A stretch of DNA of 64,000 bases. It comes from UBA4416 sp048498515 (lineage in GTDB: Bacteria; Bacteroidota; Bacteroidia; B-17B0; Aurantibacillaceae). Shown in pieces: positions 42,604-49,948 of the stretch. The notes under the pieces were generated by a model. That model saw only the letters and a list, made by a program, of their open reading frames with translations, was not told the origin of the DNA and ran no database searches. The stretch lies in NCBI GenBank assembly GCA_048498515.1, contig JBEHXV010000008.1:96247-160246 (forward strand), read 5' to 3'. Numbering within the stretch: position 1 is the first letter of the stretch; the number at the start of each line of letters is the position of its first letter. Both the position numbers and the translations under genes were made by a program.

Positions 42604-43591
42604 AAGGAATTTGTTTTTTACTGATACGTGAATTTTTACCTGTATAGATCAACGCGATCTCATAAGCGCCTTTTGAGGAAGTTGCGGTCTTTAATGGTGA
42701 AACATTAATGTCGTAACTAAAACCAATGGTGTAGTTGTTGAATTTTAAGCCGAGGTTAACAATGGCCGCGTCAGAAATACGTTTTACACCTTTACGCCAC
42801 ATAAAGCCGCCAAATACCTTGTTCTCGAAAAAAGTACTTTTACTTAATGTGTATTCAAGGTTTAATCCAAAAATCCAGTCGTTTGCCTTTGTGGTCACAT
42901 TTACAACGGTGTTGGGTACAACCGCTATTTTATTGGTAGCATAATAGCGCAAGGACCCAAAGTAAATTTGTCGCACAGGCAACTTATTGGCATCGGCATA
43001 AAACGATTCTCTTGGGTTGGTTAAGTGAAAGAAAGAACCACCGATCTCAGGTTCAAATTTTTTAATGCGTTTGCTCACGTTAAAGCCTGCATTGAGGTCG
43101 AAATAAGTGATGCGCTGTGTGATATACGATTCACTATTTGGTAAGGAGTTGTCAAACGAGCCGGTATTCCAGTTTAGCTGGTTTGGGAAGGTATGCGAAT
43201 TAATATCCAGGGTTTTAATGACCACGCCCGGTTGAATGCCTGCGCTGAGCTTAAAGCCCGCAATTTTTTTATGGTAAGCTCCCGAAACAAAAACTTTGGT
43301 AACGCCTAAATTGCCCCCCGACTTATCGTTTACTAAAAAAATGCCTGCAGCCACATTCTGGTTGGCCGGGTAAAAATTCATGTCGCCACCAATGGAGTAG
43401 GTGTTATAGGCTTTATCGATCTCGCGCCACTGTGCGCGGTAATTTCCCATAATGCGCCAATCGCCGTTATAATTACCAGTATTGGCTGGGTTCATGGTTA
43501 AGGGCGAAAGATTGTACATGGAAAAATGAATATCCTGTGCCTTGGTAAAAAGAGCAAAAAATAAAAGTCCCAGTAGCAGCTTTGCCTTCAT
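42590..43591 (-). CDS. PorP/SprF family T9SS outer-membrane protein
   Basis: A 333-residue protein with a signal peptide (LLLGLLFFALFTKAQ) and the family opening DIHFSMYNLSPLTMNPANTG then GDWRIMGNYRAQWREI. The rest is a predicted outer-membrane beta barrel (NVAAGIFLVNDKSGG, LKFNNYTIGFSYDINVSPL). PorP/SprF proteins assist T9SS secretion of particular type B cargo, such as gliding adhesins in the case of SprF. It precedes and overlaps the PorE-like gene, a common pairing. The type B PKD protein encoded nearby is the obvious candidate client, by inference. Confidence 0.93.
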   Translation of the reverse strand: MKAKLLLGLLFFALFTKAQDIHFSMYNLSPLTMNPANTGNYNGDWRIMGNYRAQWREIDKAYNTYSIGGDMNFYPANQNVAAGIFLVNDKSGGNLGVTKVFVSGAYHKKIAGFKLSAGIQPGVVIKTLDINSHTFPNQLNWNTGSFDNSLPNSESYITQRITYFDLNAGFNVSKRIKKFEPEIGGSFFHLTNPRESFYADANKLPVRQIYFGSLRYYATNKIAVVPNTVVNVTTKANDWIFGLNLEYTLSKSTFFENKVFGGFMWRKGVKRISDAAIVNLGLKFNNYTIGFSYDINVSPLKTATSSKGAYEIALIYTGKNSRISKKQIPCDRY

Positions 43592-43595
43592 TAAA

Positions 43596-43603
43596 CAAAT
43601 ATA
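43596..43603 (-). promoter_or_regulatory. -7 box (TATATTTG) of porP-like gene
   Basis: Exact TAnnTTTG on the minus strand with only TTTA between it and the ATG at 43591, predicting a leaderless or near-leaderless mRNA. Confidence 0.65.
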
Positions 43604-43676
43604 ATTAAATATCTAAGTATTTAAAATAAATTGAGGGCTATTTGTTAGGATTTTAAAGCATGGAACGACTATTGAT

Positions 43677-43794
43677 TGTCACTTCGAGTAAAATTTGCTG
43701 TCTCTTTGCAAATTTGTATCGAGAAGTGATGAAGAAAAAAACAGTTCTCGATACGTTTTTTGTAAAGGGCACACAAAAAACACTCGAACTGACA
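43677..43794 (+). repeat. 118-bp two-hairpin element, copy A
   Basis: Hairpin 1 runs from TGTCACTTCGAG to CGAGAAGTGA with an inner AAATTTGC/GCAAATTT pair; hairpin 2 runs from ACAGTTCTCGA to TCGAACTGACA with an inner GTTTTTTGT/ACAAAAAAC pair. The same 118 bp occurs inverted at 49792-49909 with 13 differences and no gaps by my count. Confidence 0.9.
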
Positions 43795-43801
43795 GGTAGG
43801 A

Positions 43802-44599
43802 TCAATAAGGACTTTGTTTCCTGATAAGCCTGCCGAAGAGCTTTGGAAAAAACCGTTTTATTTTAACAATGAGCAGTTCTTTACCGCCCACAAAAATCTC
43901 TTCCTTGTCATTTAAAATGCCCGTAATGATTTGTTTGGCACAGGTTTCGGCGCTCATGGCATTTTCGTGGCTCTCATCCATTTGGTTATGCGAGGCACCA
44001 TTGCCCGCGGCGGCATTCAGCGATACGTTGGTCTTTATTTTTCCGGGACAAACAATTAAAACACTCAATCCTTTTTTCTCCACTTCAAGTCGCAGGCTCT
44101 CAAAATAGCCTTGCAGGGCATGTTTGGCGGCAGAGTAAGAAGAACGCAGGTAAAAGCCAAACTTACCGGCAATACTGCTTACGACCACAATTTTTCCTGA
44201 ACCGTTTTTGAGCATATCAGGTAAAACCGCTTTCGTTAAATTAACGGCGCTGAAATAATTGATCTCAAACAAGCGGCGCTCCATTTCAGTTGCAGTGTCA
44301 ACAGCTTCGGCCCTCTGGCTTTGCCCTCCGTTGTTGATTAAAAGATCGATCTTTCCGAATTTGGAAATGATCTGTTGGACATAATCGGCTGCTTTAGTGG
44401 TATCGGAAAGGTCGAAAGGAAGGATGAATGAATTGCTTGAATTTAAATTAGCGATGTTTGCAACACGCTCTAATTCCTGTTCCCTGCGGGCCGATAAAAT
44501 AACCACAGCATGTTGTTTGGCACATTCGTATACCAATGCTTCGCCAATGCCTGAGGAAGCGCCGGTGATCCAGATGACTTTATTTTGTAGAGTATTCAT
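43802..44599 (-). CDS. Short-chain dehydrogenase/reductase
   Basis: A 265-residue SDR of the classical type. The NAD(P)-binding TGASSGIGEALVYE lies at residues 10-23, the NNGG motif (LLINNGGQSQRAEAV) near residue 90, catalytic Ser in VVSSIAGKFG, and Tyr/Lys in SSYSAAKHALQGYF near residue 155. It resembles the DltE/DHRS7-like subgroup, probably acting on a lipid or small carbonyl compound; the substrate is unknown. It is on the minus strand downstream of the glycosyltransferases, separated from them by a dispersed palindrome. Confidence 0.92.
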   Translation of the reverse strand: MNTLQNKVIWITGASSGIGEALVYECAKQHAVVILSARREQELERVANIANLNSSNSFILPFDLSDTTKAADYVQQIISKFGKIDLLINNGGQSQRAEAVDTATEMERRLFEINYFSAVNLTKAVLPDMLKNGSGKIVVVSSIAGKFGFYLRSSYSAAKHALQGYFESLRLEVEKKGLSVLIVCPGKIKTNVSLNAAAGNGASHNQMDESHENAMSAETCAKQIITGILNDKEEIFVGGKELLIVKIKRFFPKLFGRLIRKQSPY

Positions 44600-44612
44600 T
44601 TTATTCTTTTTT

Positions 44613-44692
44613 CGTCATTGCGGAGGAGGGACGACTGAAGCAATCTCATATCATGTTAAGTTTGAGATTGCTTCGCTCCGCTCGCAATGACG
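44613..44692. repeat. CGTCATTGCG palindrome, copy 1
   Basis: CGTCATTGCGGAGGAGG on the left; right end CTCCGCTCGCAATGACG. Inside, AAGCAATCTCA pairs with TGAGATTGCTT (imperfect central loop). A second copy lies at 61904-62010. Confidence 0.85.
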
Positions 44693-44693
44693 G

Positions 44694-45695
44694 TTAGGTT
44701 TCAATTAGCTTAATTACTTCCGATGTTTGTATTTCCCTGATGCAATGACAATCCATGTTTTTTTTACAATCCATGCAATCTTTATTCAATACCAGGTAAT
44801 GTGCATTCACACCAATAGGTTTCCATCTTCCCGGGTGAATAGGGCGCATAGGGGCAAACAGGCCGATGGCTTTTTTACCAAGGGCAGCGGCAATGTGTAA
44901 AGGCCCGGTGCTGGCGGCGATCAACACATCACAATGATTTATGAAAGCGATAAATTGCTGCAGGGATAACTTTCCGGTAAGGTCAACTGCTTCCGGGTGT
45001 TTTTGCAAGAGCTCTTTTACCAGCTCGCCTTCCTGTTGTGTACCGCTGATATAAACACCGTATTTACTTTTATCCAATTCCGTAATCAATTTCGAAAAGT
45101 TGTCGAGGCCCCATTCCCTGGCACTACCCTTTGATTTGGGATGGAGGATGATGTTGATCTTGCTTTTATCAATCAACTTTAGAAACGGATCGTCGAGAGT
45201 AGGAATTAGCGTGAAACCATAAAAATCGGTCAGCTGTTCGGTACTGAAATTTGTAGTGATGTGTAATGGCGCCAGTAATTTGGCATTGAGCTGCGCTTCG
45301 TGCAGGTCGGAATTTTTGCGCGACAGGGAAACTTTTACGTTGCAGGTAAACCAGTGCCATAAACGGTTGGTTGTGCCAATACGGTTTTTGATAACCGCTT
45401 TTTTTGCCAGTTGTGCAATGTGCTTTACAGGAAACACGTGAATGATGTGTGTAGCGTTTAAAGCTTTAAACGTCTTCACCTGCTCTTGTTCCGGTAATTT
45501 TAACATCTCATCGTAGCTCACAAAAGCATCAATATGTTGCGACAGGTTAACAACCTCTTTGGTATAATTTCTTCCTAAAAAAATAATTTGGCTGCCGGGC
45601 AACTGTTGCTTAATAATACCAGCCATGGGCAGGGTCAATACCACATCGCCAATGCTATCGGTACGACTGATGATTATGACAGGATTAGTTTGCAA
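44694..45695 (-). CDS. Glycosyltransferase family 9 (heptosyltransferase-like)
   Basis: A 333-residue GT-B enzyme. SRTDSIGDVVLTLPMAGIIK at the N-terminus, ILHPKSKGSAREWGLDNFSK near residue 185 and AASTGPLHIAAALGKKAIGL near residue 265 are the family signatures, with a C-terminal MRPIHPGRWKPIG. Such enzymes add heptose or related sugars to the LPS core from ADP-sugars. A cysteine cluster near the C-terminus (CMDCKKNMDCHC) is notable and may bind metal or form disulfides. It overlaps the upstream GT2 gene by 11 bp, so the two act in one transcript. Confidence 0.92.
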   Translation of the reverse strand: MQTNPVIIISRTDSIGDVVLTLPMAGIIKQQLPGSQIIFLGRNYTKEVVNLSQHIDAFVSYDEMLKLPEQEQVKTFKALNATHIIHVFPVKHIAQLAKKAVIKNRIGTTNRLWHWFTCNVKVSLSRKNSDLHEAQLNAKLLAPLHITTNFSTEQLTDFYGFTLIPTLDDPFLKLIDKSKINIILHPKSKGSAREWGLDNFSKLITELDKSKYGVYISGTQQEGELVKELLQKHPEAVDLTGKLSLQQFIAFINHCDVLIAASTGPLHIAAALGKKAIGLFAPMRPIHPGRWKPIGVNAHYLVLNKDCMDCKKNMDCHCIREIQTSEVIKLIET

Positions 45696-46455
45696 GTGCT
45701 TTTTGTTTATAAAGGACCCTTATTTTTTTATACTTCAGCCAGGTGGCATAAGCCGAGATCTTTGAAATTAAATATCCCGCTTTACCATCTAAAAAGCCCA
45801 AATGCAGCAGGTAATGGTCAATGAACTTAGCAATGGGATTTGCGATCAATTTATAAGCGGGCGCTTTTTTTCCTGCTTCCACAAATGCTTTGGCGGCAAT
45901 AGTGGTAAAATACTCCACCTGTTTATAATGATCTTCCACACTGTAGTAACTATAATGCAGGATATCGCCTTTGATGTGTTTGGTGTTTTTATCGCCTTCC
46001 CTCAACTCATATTTGTCGTGCGGATTGATGCCGGTCCAGGCACCTTTGCGGCTGTCCCACAAACGCATTTTAGTGTCAGGGTACCAATTACAGTGTTTTA
46101 CCCAATGCCCGCAATAATTGGTTAAGCGGTTCATGTAATAGCCATCGTGCGTCCAGTTTTGCTTTATTTCCAGGATGGATCTTTTTAAGGTCTCATCAAG
46201 CGCTTCATCGGCGTCAAGCGATAGGATATGAGGATAAGTGGCGTAAGTGATAGCCCGGTTCTTTTGCTGGATATGCCCGTCGAAGACGTGCTCGTAGAAT
46301 TTGACGCCGAACGATTCGCAGATCTCTTTTGTACGGTCTTTGCTGAAAGAATCAAGCACCACAATTTCGTCGGCAATATCTTTTACCGACTCAAGGCAAC
46401 GGGCAATGTTCTTTTCCTCGTTAAACGTAATGATGACAACTGATAGTTGAGGCAC
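45685..46455 (-). CDS. Glycosyltransferase family 2, WaaE/KdtX-like
   Basis: A 256-residue GT-A enzyme. SVVIITFNEEKNIARCLESV at the N-terminus, IVVLDSFSKDRTKEICESFG, and HILSLDADEALDETLK with the metal-binding Asp pair are typical of the LPS-core beta-1,4-glucosyltransferase group. It starts with GTG at 46455; TAAATTTA (one base off the -7 consensus) ends 4 nt upstream on the minus strand. It overlaps the GT9 gene by 11 bp. Probably acts in lipopolysaccharide core or related envelope glycan synthesis at the inner face of the membrane. Confidence 0.9.
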   Translation of the reverse strand: MPQLSVVIITFNEEKNIARCLESVKDIADEIVVLDSFSKDRTKEICESFGVKFYEHVFDGHIQQKNRAITYATYPHILSLDADEALDETLKRSILEIKQNWTHDGYYMNRLTNYCGHWVKHCNWYPDTKMRLWDSRKGAWTGINPHDKYELREGDKNTKHIKGDILHYSYYSVEDHYKQVEYFTTIAAKAFVEAGKKAPAYKLIANPIAKFIDHYLLHLGFLDGKAGYLISKISAYATWLKYKKIRVLYKQKALAN

Positions 46456-46498
46456 GATGTAAATTTAAGAATATGTGCGGTTTTTTGGTAACAAAGCT

Positions 46499-46506
46499 TA
46501 AATTTG
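46499..46506 (+). promoter_or_regulatory. -7 box (TAAATTTG) of the TPR membrane protein gene
   Basis: Exact TAnnTTTG, ending 4 nt before the GTG at 46511. It lies 44 bp from the divergent GT2 start. Confidence 0.6.
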
Positions 46507-46510
46507 TTTT

Positions 46511-48343
46511 GTGCAAAACAACCCACAAAAGTTCCCTTTTAAGGGAACGTATTTATACATTATTTTATTATGCCTTGTATTTCCCCTGGTGTATTTAAAA
46601 TTATTCAGTGCGGGTTTTTTAAGCTGGGATGATGCAGAATATGTTCTGGATAATAAGGATGTGCACGATTTTAACCTCAAAGCCTTATTTACTAAGTTTT
46701 ACGTAGGGAACTACCATCCCTTAAGCATGCTGAGCTATGCCATTAACTGGAAACTGTTTGGTAAAGAAGCATTGGGTTACCATGTCGAAAACATGGTATG
46801 GCACCTGTTAAATGCTATTTTGGTTTTTGTGCTTTGTAAAAAACTGTTTAAGAATGAAGCCAGGGCATTTTTAGTGGCCGTAGTTTTTGCCTTTCATCCT
46901 ACGCAAACAGAATCAATGGCCTGGGTAGCTGAACGAAAAACATTGCAGTATGCCTTTTGCTTTTTATGTGGCCTTATTACTTACATCCATTTCATTGAGA
47001 AAAAACAGTGGAAATTCCTTGTCTACACAGTTATATTGTTTTGCCTGTCCTTGTTATATAAACCTTCTGCCATTGTATTTCCCTTTGCATTGCTGTGCAT
47101 TGATTTATTTTACGACCATACTATCACTAAACAAAAGTTCCTTCAAAAACTCCCTTTCATTATTCCTTCCATTATTATAGGCATTGTTACCATGCAGGCC
47201 CAGGAAGCGGGCAAGTTCATTAACGAAAGCCATGCCTACCCGGTATATGAACGTATTGGTTTAGCAGGTTACGCCATTATGCAATATGCTTACCGTTATT
47301 TTGTGCCGGCCAACTTATCGGTTATTTACCCTTATCCGCAGGATAAATTGGTGAGTGCTGTGATTGGTTATATAGTGATTCTGGTACTGGCCTTTGGTTG
47401 TTATAAGCTGTATACAACAAAACGTTATCCTGTTCTCACCGGCATTTTGTTTTTTGTCGTAAACCTTTTGCTGGTATTGCAATTTGTTCCTTTTGGCGAG
47501 GTACTCACCGCAGACCGTTATATGTACCTGCCGGTTTTGGGCTTGAGCATTGCTGTATTTTCGTTGGTTAATTTAAAGGAAAAACAAATGAAGGTGATCT
47601 CTGTATTGCTGATCTTCATTCTCGGTGGCTTATCCTTTGTACGTGCCGGTGTATGGCAAAACAGCAGCGCTTTATATACCGACATCTTAAAAAAACACCC
47701 GCATTCATCAATTGCCTTAAACAGTTTGGGAGCCGAGTATATGTTAAGTCGTAATTACGACCGTGCTATTGGCTACTTTAACAAAGCCATTAATGAGGAT
47801 GTAAATAACCACAAAGGCTACTACAACAGGGGATTGCTGTACGCGCAAAACGGGAAATTCAATGAAGCTTTAGCTGATTTTAATAAAGCCATTGAATTAA
47901 AGCACTATCCAAAAGCGTATGTAGCCAGGGCCAATGTGTATTACATGCTCAAAGATTTTTCGAAAGCCATGAGCGATGCGGAAGTTGTTTTGAAAGCGGA
48001 ACCGGATAATGTGAAAGCGAATTTTGTCATAGCCAATTGCTACGATGACCTGAACCAGCTTGACAAAGCAATGGTATACTACAATAAGGTTATTGCTTTA
48101 AATACCAGTGATCCTTCTTTTTACCTGCGCCGGGCTATTGTGCATGGAAAGCTGAAACAATTTGACCAATGTTTAAAAGACCTGGATGCCAGTACGGCCA
48201 TTAATATGAATTACGGAGAAGCTTATTTTTGGAAAGGAGTAGTAAAGGTAAATATGAGCCAGAACCCATGCGACGACCTAAAGAAAGCGTTAAATTTAGG
48301 GTATACTGCCGCCGAGGGGCCTTTGGCCAAATATTGCCGCTAG
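46511..48343 (+). CDS. Multi-pass TPR protein, GT-C/TMTC-like
   Basis: A 610-residue protein starting at GTG 46511. The first about 380 residues contain some ten transmembrane helices; the first loop has the acidic motif FLSWDDAEYVLDNKDVHDFN, and KFYVGNYHPLSMLSYAIN, HPTQTESMAWVAERK follow, as in TMTC/PMT-like GT-C glycosyltransferases. The C-terminal 220 residues are five or six TPR repeats (YDRAIGYFNKAINEDVNNHK, NEALADFNKAIELKHYPKAY). A role in protein or envelope glycosylation is inferred from the fold only. A paralogue of the same design lies 1.6 kb away at 49949-51607 in the opposite orientation. Confidence 0.85.
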   Translation: MQNNPQKFPFKGTYLYIILLCLVFPLVYLKLFSAGFLSWDDAEYVLDNKDVHDFNLKALFTKFYVGNYHPLSMLSYAINWKLFGKEALGYHVENMVWHLLNAILVFVLCKKLFKNEARAFLVAVVFAFHPTQTESMAWVAERKTLQYAFCFLCGLITYIHFIEKKQWKFLVYTVILFCLSLLYKPSAIVFPFALLCIDLFYDHTITKQKFLQKLPFIIPSIIIGIVTMQAQEAGKFINESHAYPVYERIGLAGYAIMQYAYRYFVPANLSVIYPYPQDKLVSAVIGYIVILVLAFGCYKLYTTKRYPVLTGILFFVVNLLLVLQFVPFGEVLTADRYMYLPVLGLSIAVFSLVNLKEKQMKVISVLLIFILGGLSFVRAGVWQNSSALYTDILKKHPHSSIALNSLGAEYMLSRNYDRAIGYFNKAINEDVNNHKGYYNRGLLYAQNGKFNEALADFNKAIELKHYPKAYVARANVYYMLKDFSKAMSDAEVVLKAEPDNVKANFVIANCYDDLNQLDKAMVYYNKVIALNTSDPSFYLRRAIVHGKLKQFDQCLKDLDASTAINMNYGEAYFWKGVVKVNMSQNPCDDLKKALNLGYTAAEGPLAKYCR

Positions 48344-48354
48344 AAAAAGCCGGG

Positions 48355-48411
48355 TGTCACTTCTCGATACGTTTTTTGCAAAAGGGCAGGCAAAAAACAC
48401 TCGAACTGACA
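48355..48411. repeat. Single-hairpin relative of the 118-bp element
   Basis: TGTCACTTCTCGATACG on the left, GCAAAAAACACTCGAACTG on the right, with TTTTTTGC and GCAAAAAA pairing inside. It corresponds to hairpin 2 of the 118-bp element with a hairpin-1-like left end. It lies between convergent genes. Confidence 0.85.
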
Positions 48412-48440
48412 AGCATCGCACTTTATTCCGATAAATTATA

Positions 48441-48593
48441 TTATTTTTTTCTGCCGGGGCATTTTTTACACCGGTCGCCCTTTTTATAATCCTTGCAGCA
48501 CTCTTTCTTTTTCTTGCAGCAGTCAATGAACGGCAACAACGGACAATCGAATGTCAGTCGGGAAGGCTTTTCAAATTTAAAATCGTCGTTCAT
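48441..48593 (-). CDS. Small Cys/Lys-rich protein
   Basis: A 50-residue protein from the ATG at 48593 (MNDDFKFEKPSRLTFDCPLL). The C-terminal half is dense in Lys and Cys: DCCKKKKECCKDYKKGDRCK with KCPGRKK, eight cysteines in all, suggesting metal binding or nucleic-acid association. An earlier in-frame ATG at 48629 adds twelve residues from a promoter region and is less likely. Similar small CCKK-type proteins are, from memory, widespread but uncharacterised in Bacteroidota. It is divergent from the DAHP synthase gene. Confidence is limited by size. Confidence 0.6.
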   Translation of the reverse strand: MNDDFKFEKPSRLTFDCPLLPFIDCCKKKKECCKDYKKGDRCKKCPGRKK

Positions 48594-48660
48594 GGAATCA
48601 AATCTCTTTAATTTAAGAAGATATAACAATACCTCAAAAATGGTATCGAAAAAGAACTTG

Positions 48661-48668
48661 TATATTTG
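48661..48668 (+). promoter_or_regulatory. -7 box (TATATTTG) upstream of DAHP synthase
   Basis: Exact TAnnTTTG. Its last base is the first base of the GTG at 48668, so that codon could hardly be in the transcript; a TTG at 48698 is the next start. Confidence 0.55.
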
Positions 48669-49777
48669 TGGCGCAAAAAACGATCATCTCTTATCAATTG
48701 AAGATACAAGCTTTAAATACATGGATCACCAAAGGGAATGAGCCTTTGCTTATTGCCGGGCCTTGCGGCGCCGAAACAGAGGAACAGGTACTGCATACTG
48801 CCAAAGGCATTTCGGAGATCCCAAACGTAAAACTATTCAGGGCAGGGATCTGGAAGCCCCGCACACGTCCCAATTCGTTTGAGGGAGTGGGCGAGGAAGG
48901 CCTGATTTGGCTTACAGAAGTTCAAAAACAGTTTGGCTTAAAAACAACGGTTGAAGTAGCCAACGCGCAACATACCGAGCTGGCTTTAAAGCATGGCGTG
49001 GATGTTTTGTGGGTAGGCGCCCGAACCACCGGGAATCCTTTTAGCGTACAGGAAATTGCCGATGTGCTGAAAGGCGTTGATATCCCGGTCTTTATTAAAA
49101 ATCCTATTCATGCCGACATACAACTTTGGTTAGGGGCTATTGAACGTTTTGCAAACGCGGATATTACTAAACTGGCAGCTATTCACCGGGGATTTCACTA
49201 TGCAGGCAAAACAAAATACCGGAACAAACCCTTGTGGGAAATTGCTATTGAACTAAAAACCTTGGTACCCGAACTGCCCATTATTTGTGATCCAAGCCAC
49301 ATTAGCGGGAACCGGGAACTCATTCCTCATGTGGCGCAAAAAGCCCTTGACCTGGGCATGAATGGCTTAATGATCGAGTCGCACATTAACCCGGCAGTGG
49401 CGCTCAGCGACGCACAGCAACAATTAACGCCTGCCGGCTTAAAAGACTTGCTCAATAGCCTTGCTTACAGGCAAACATCTTCTCAAAACCCCGAGTGTAC
49501 CGATCAACTCAGCCAGTTCAGGAGCATGATCGATGAGGTGGATGATGAGTTGATTAACGTGCTGAAAAAGCGAATGAACATTATTGAAAAGATCGGGGAA
49601 TATAAAAAGGAACATCACATTACCATTTTTCAGTTGGAGCGCTGGCAGGAAATTTTAAGGAACCGTCCGCAATGGGCCGAAAAATTAGGCATTCCACGAG
49701 GCTTTATTGAAAAGATCTGCCAGCAATTGCATGAAGAATCGATCCGGATCCAGACAGAGATCATGAACAAGAAATAA
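48668..49777 (+). CDS. Bifunctional DAHP synthase / chorismate mutase
   Basis: A 369-residue fusion. Residues about 25-270 are a KDO8PS-related DAHP synthase (LLIAGPCGAETEEQ, AGIWKPRTRPNSFEGVGEEG, FIKNPIHADIQLWLGAIERF, IICDPSHISGN). Residues about 278-369 are an AroQ-type chorismate mutase helix bundle (RSMIDEVDDELINVLKKRMN, IIEKIGEYKKEHHI). The first half condenses erythrose-4-phosphate and phosphoenolpyruvate at the entry of the shikimate pathway; the mutase, at the branch to Phe/Tyr, may provide feedback control. The start is doubtful: GTG at 48668 coincides with the -7 box, and TTG at 48698 may be the true start. Cytoplasmic. Confidence 0.93.
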   Translation: MAQKTIISYQLKIQALNTWITKGNEPLLIAGPCGAETEEQVLHTAKGISEIPNVKLFRAGIWKPRTRPNSFEGVGEEGLIWLTEVQKQFGLKTTVEVANAQHTELALKHGVDVLWVGARTTGNPFSVQEIADVLKGVDIPVFIKNPIHADIQLWLGAIERFANADITKLAAIHRGFHYAGKTKYRNKPLWEIAIELKTLVPELPIICDPSHISGNRELIPHVAQKALDLGMNGLMIESHINPAVALSDAQQQLTPAGLKDLLNSLAYRQTSSQNPECTDQLSQFRSMIDEVDDELINVLKKRMNIIEKIGEYKKEHHITIFQLERWQEILRNRPQWAEKLGIPRGFIEKICQQLHEESIRIQTEIMNKK

Positions 49778-49791
49778 TAAATCTAAAATGC

Positions 49792-49909
49792 TGTCAGCTC
49801 GGGTGTTTTTTGCCTGTCTTTTGCAAAAAACGTGTCGAGAACTGTTTTTTTCTCTATCACTTCTCGGTATAAATTTGCAAAGAGGCAGCAAATTTTACTC
49901 GAAGTGACA
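49792..49909 (-). repeat. 118-bp two-hairpin element, copy B (inverted)
   Basis: Reverse complement of copy A at 43677-43794, with both hairpins intact and identical length. It lies between the convergent DAHP synthase and TPR protein genes, where T-runs on both strands could also assist termination. Confidence 0.9.
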
Positions 49910-49948
49910 ATCAATATTATTTTGTACCTAAAAGTTTAAGTTTCCAGA

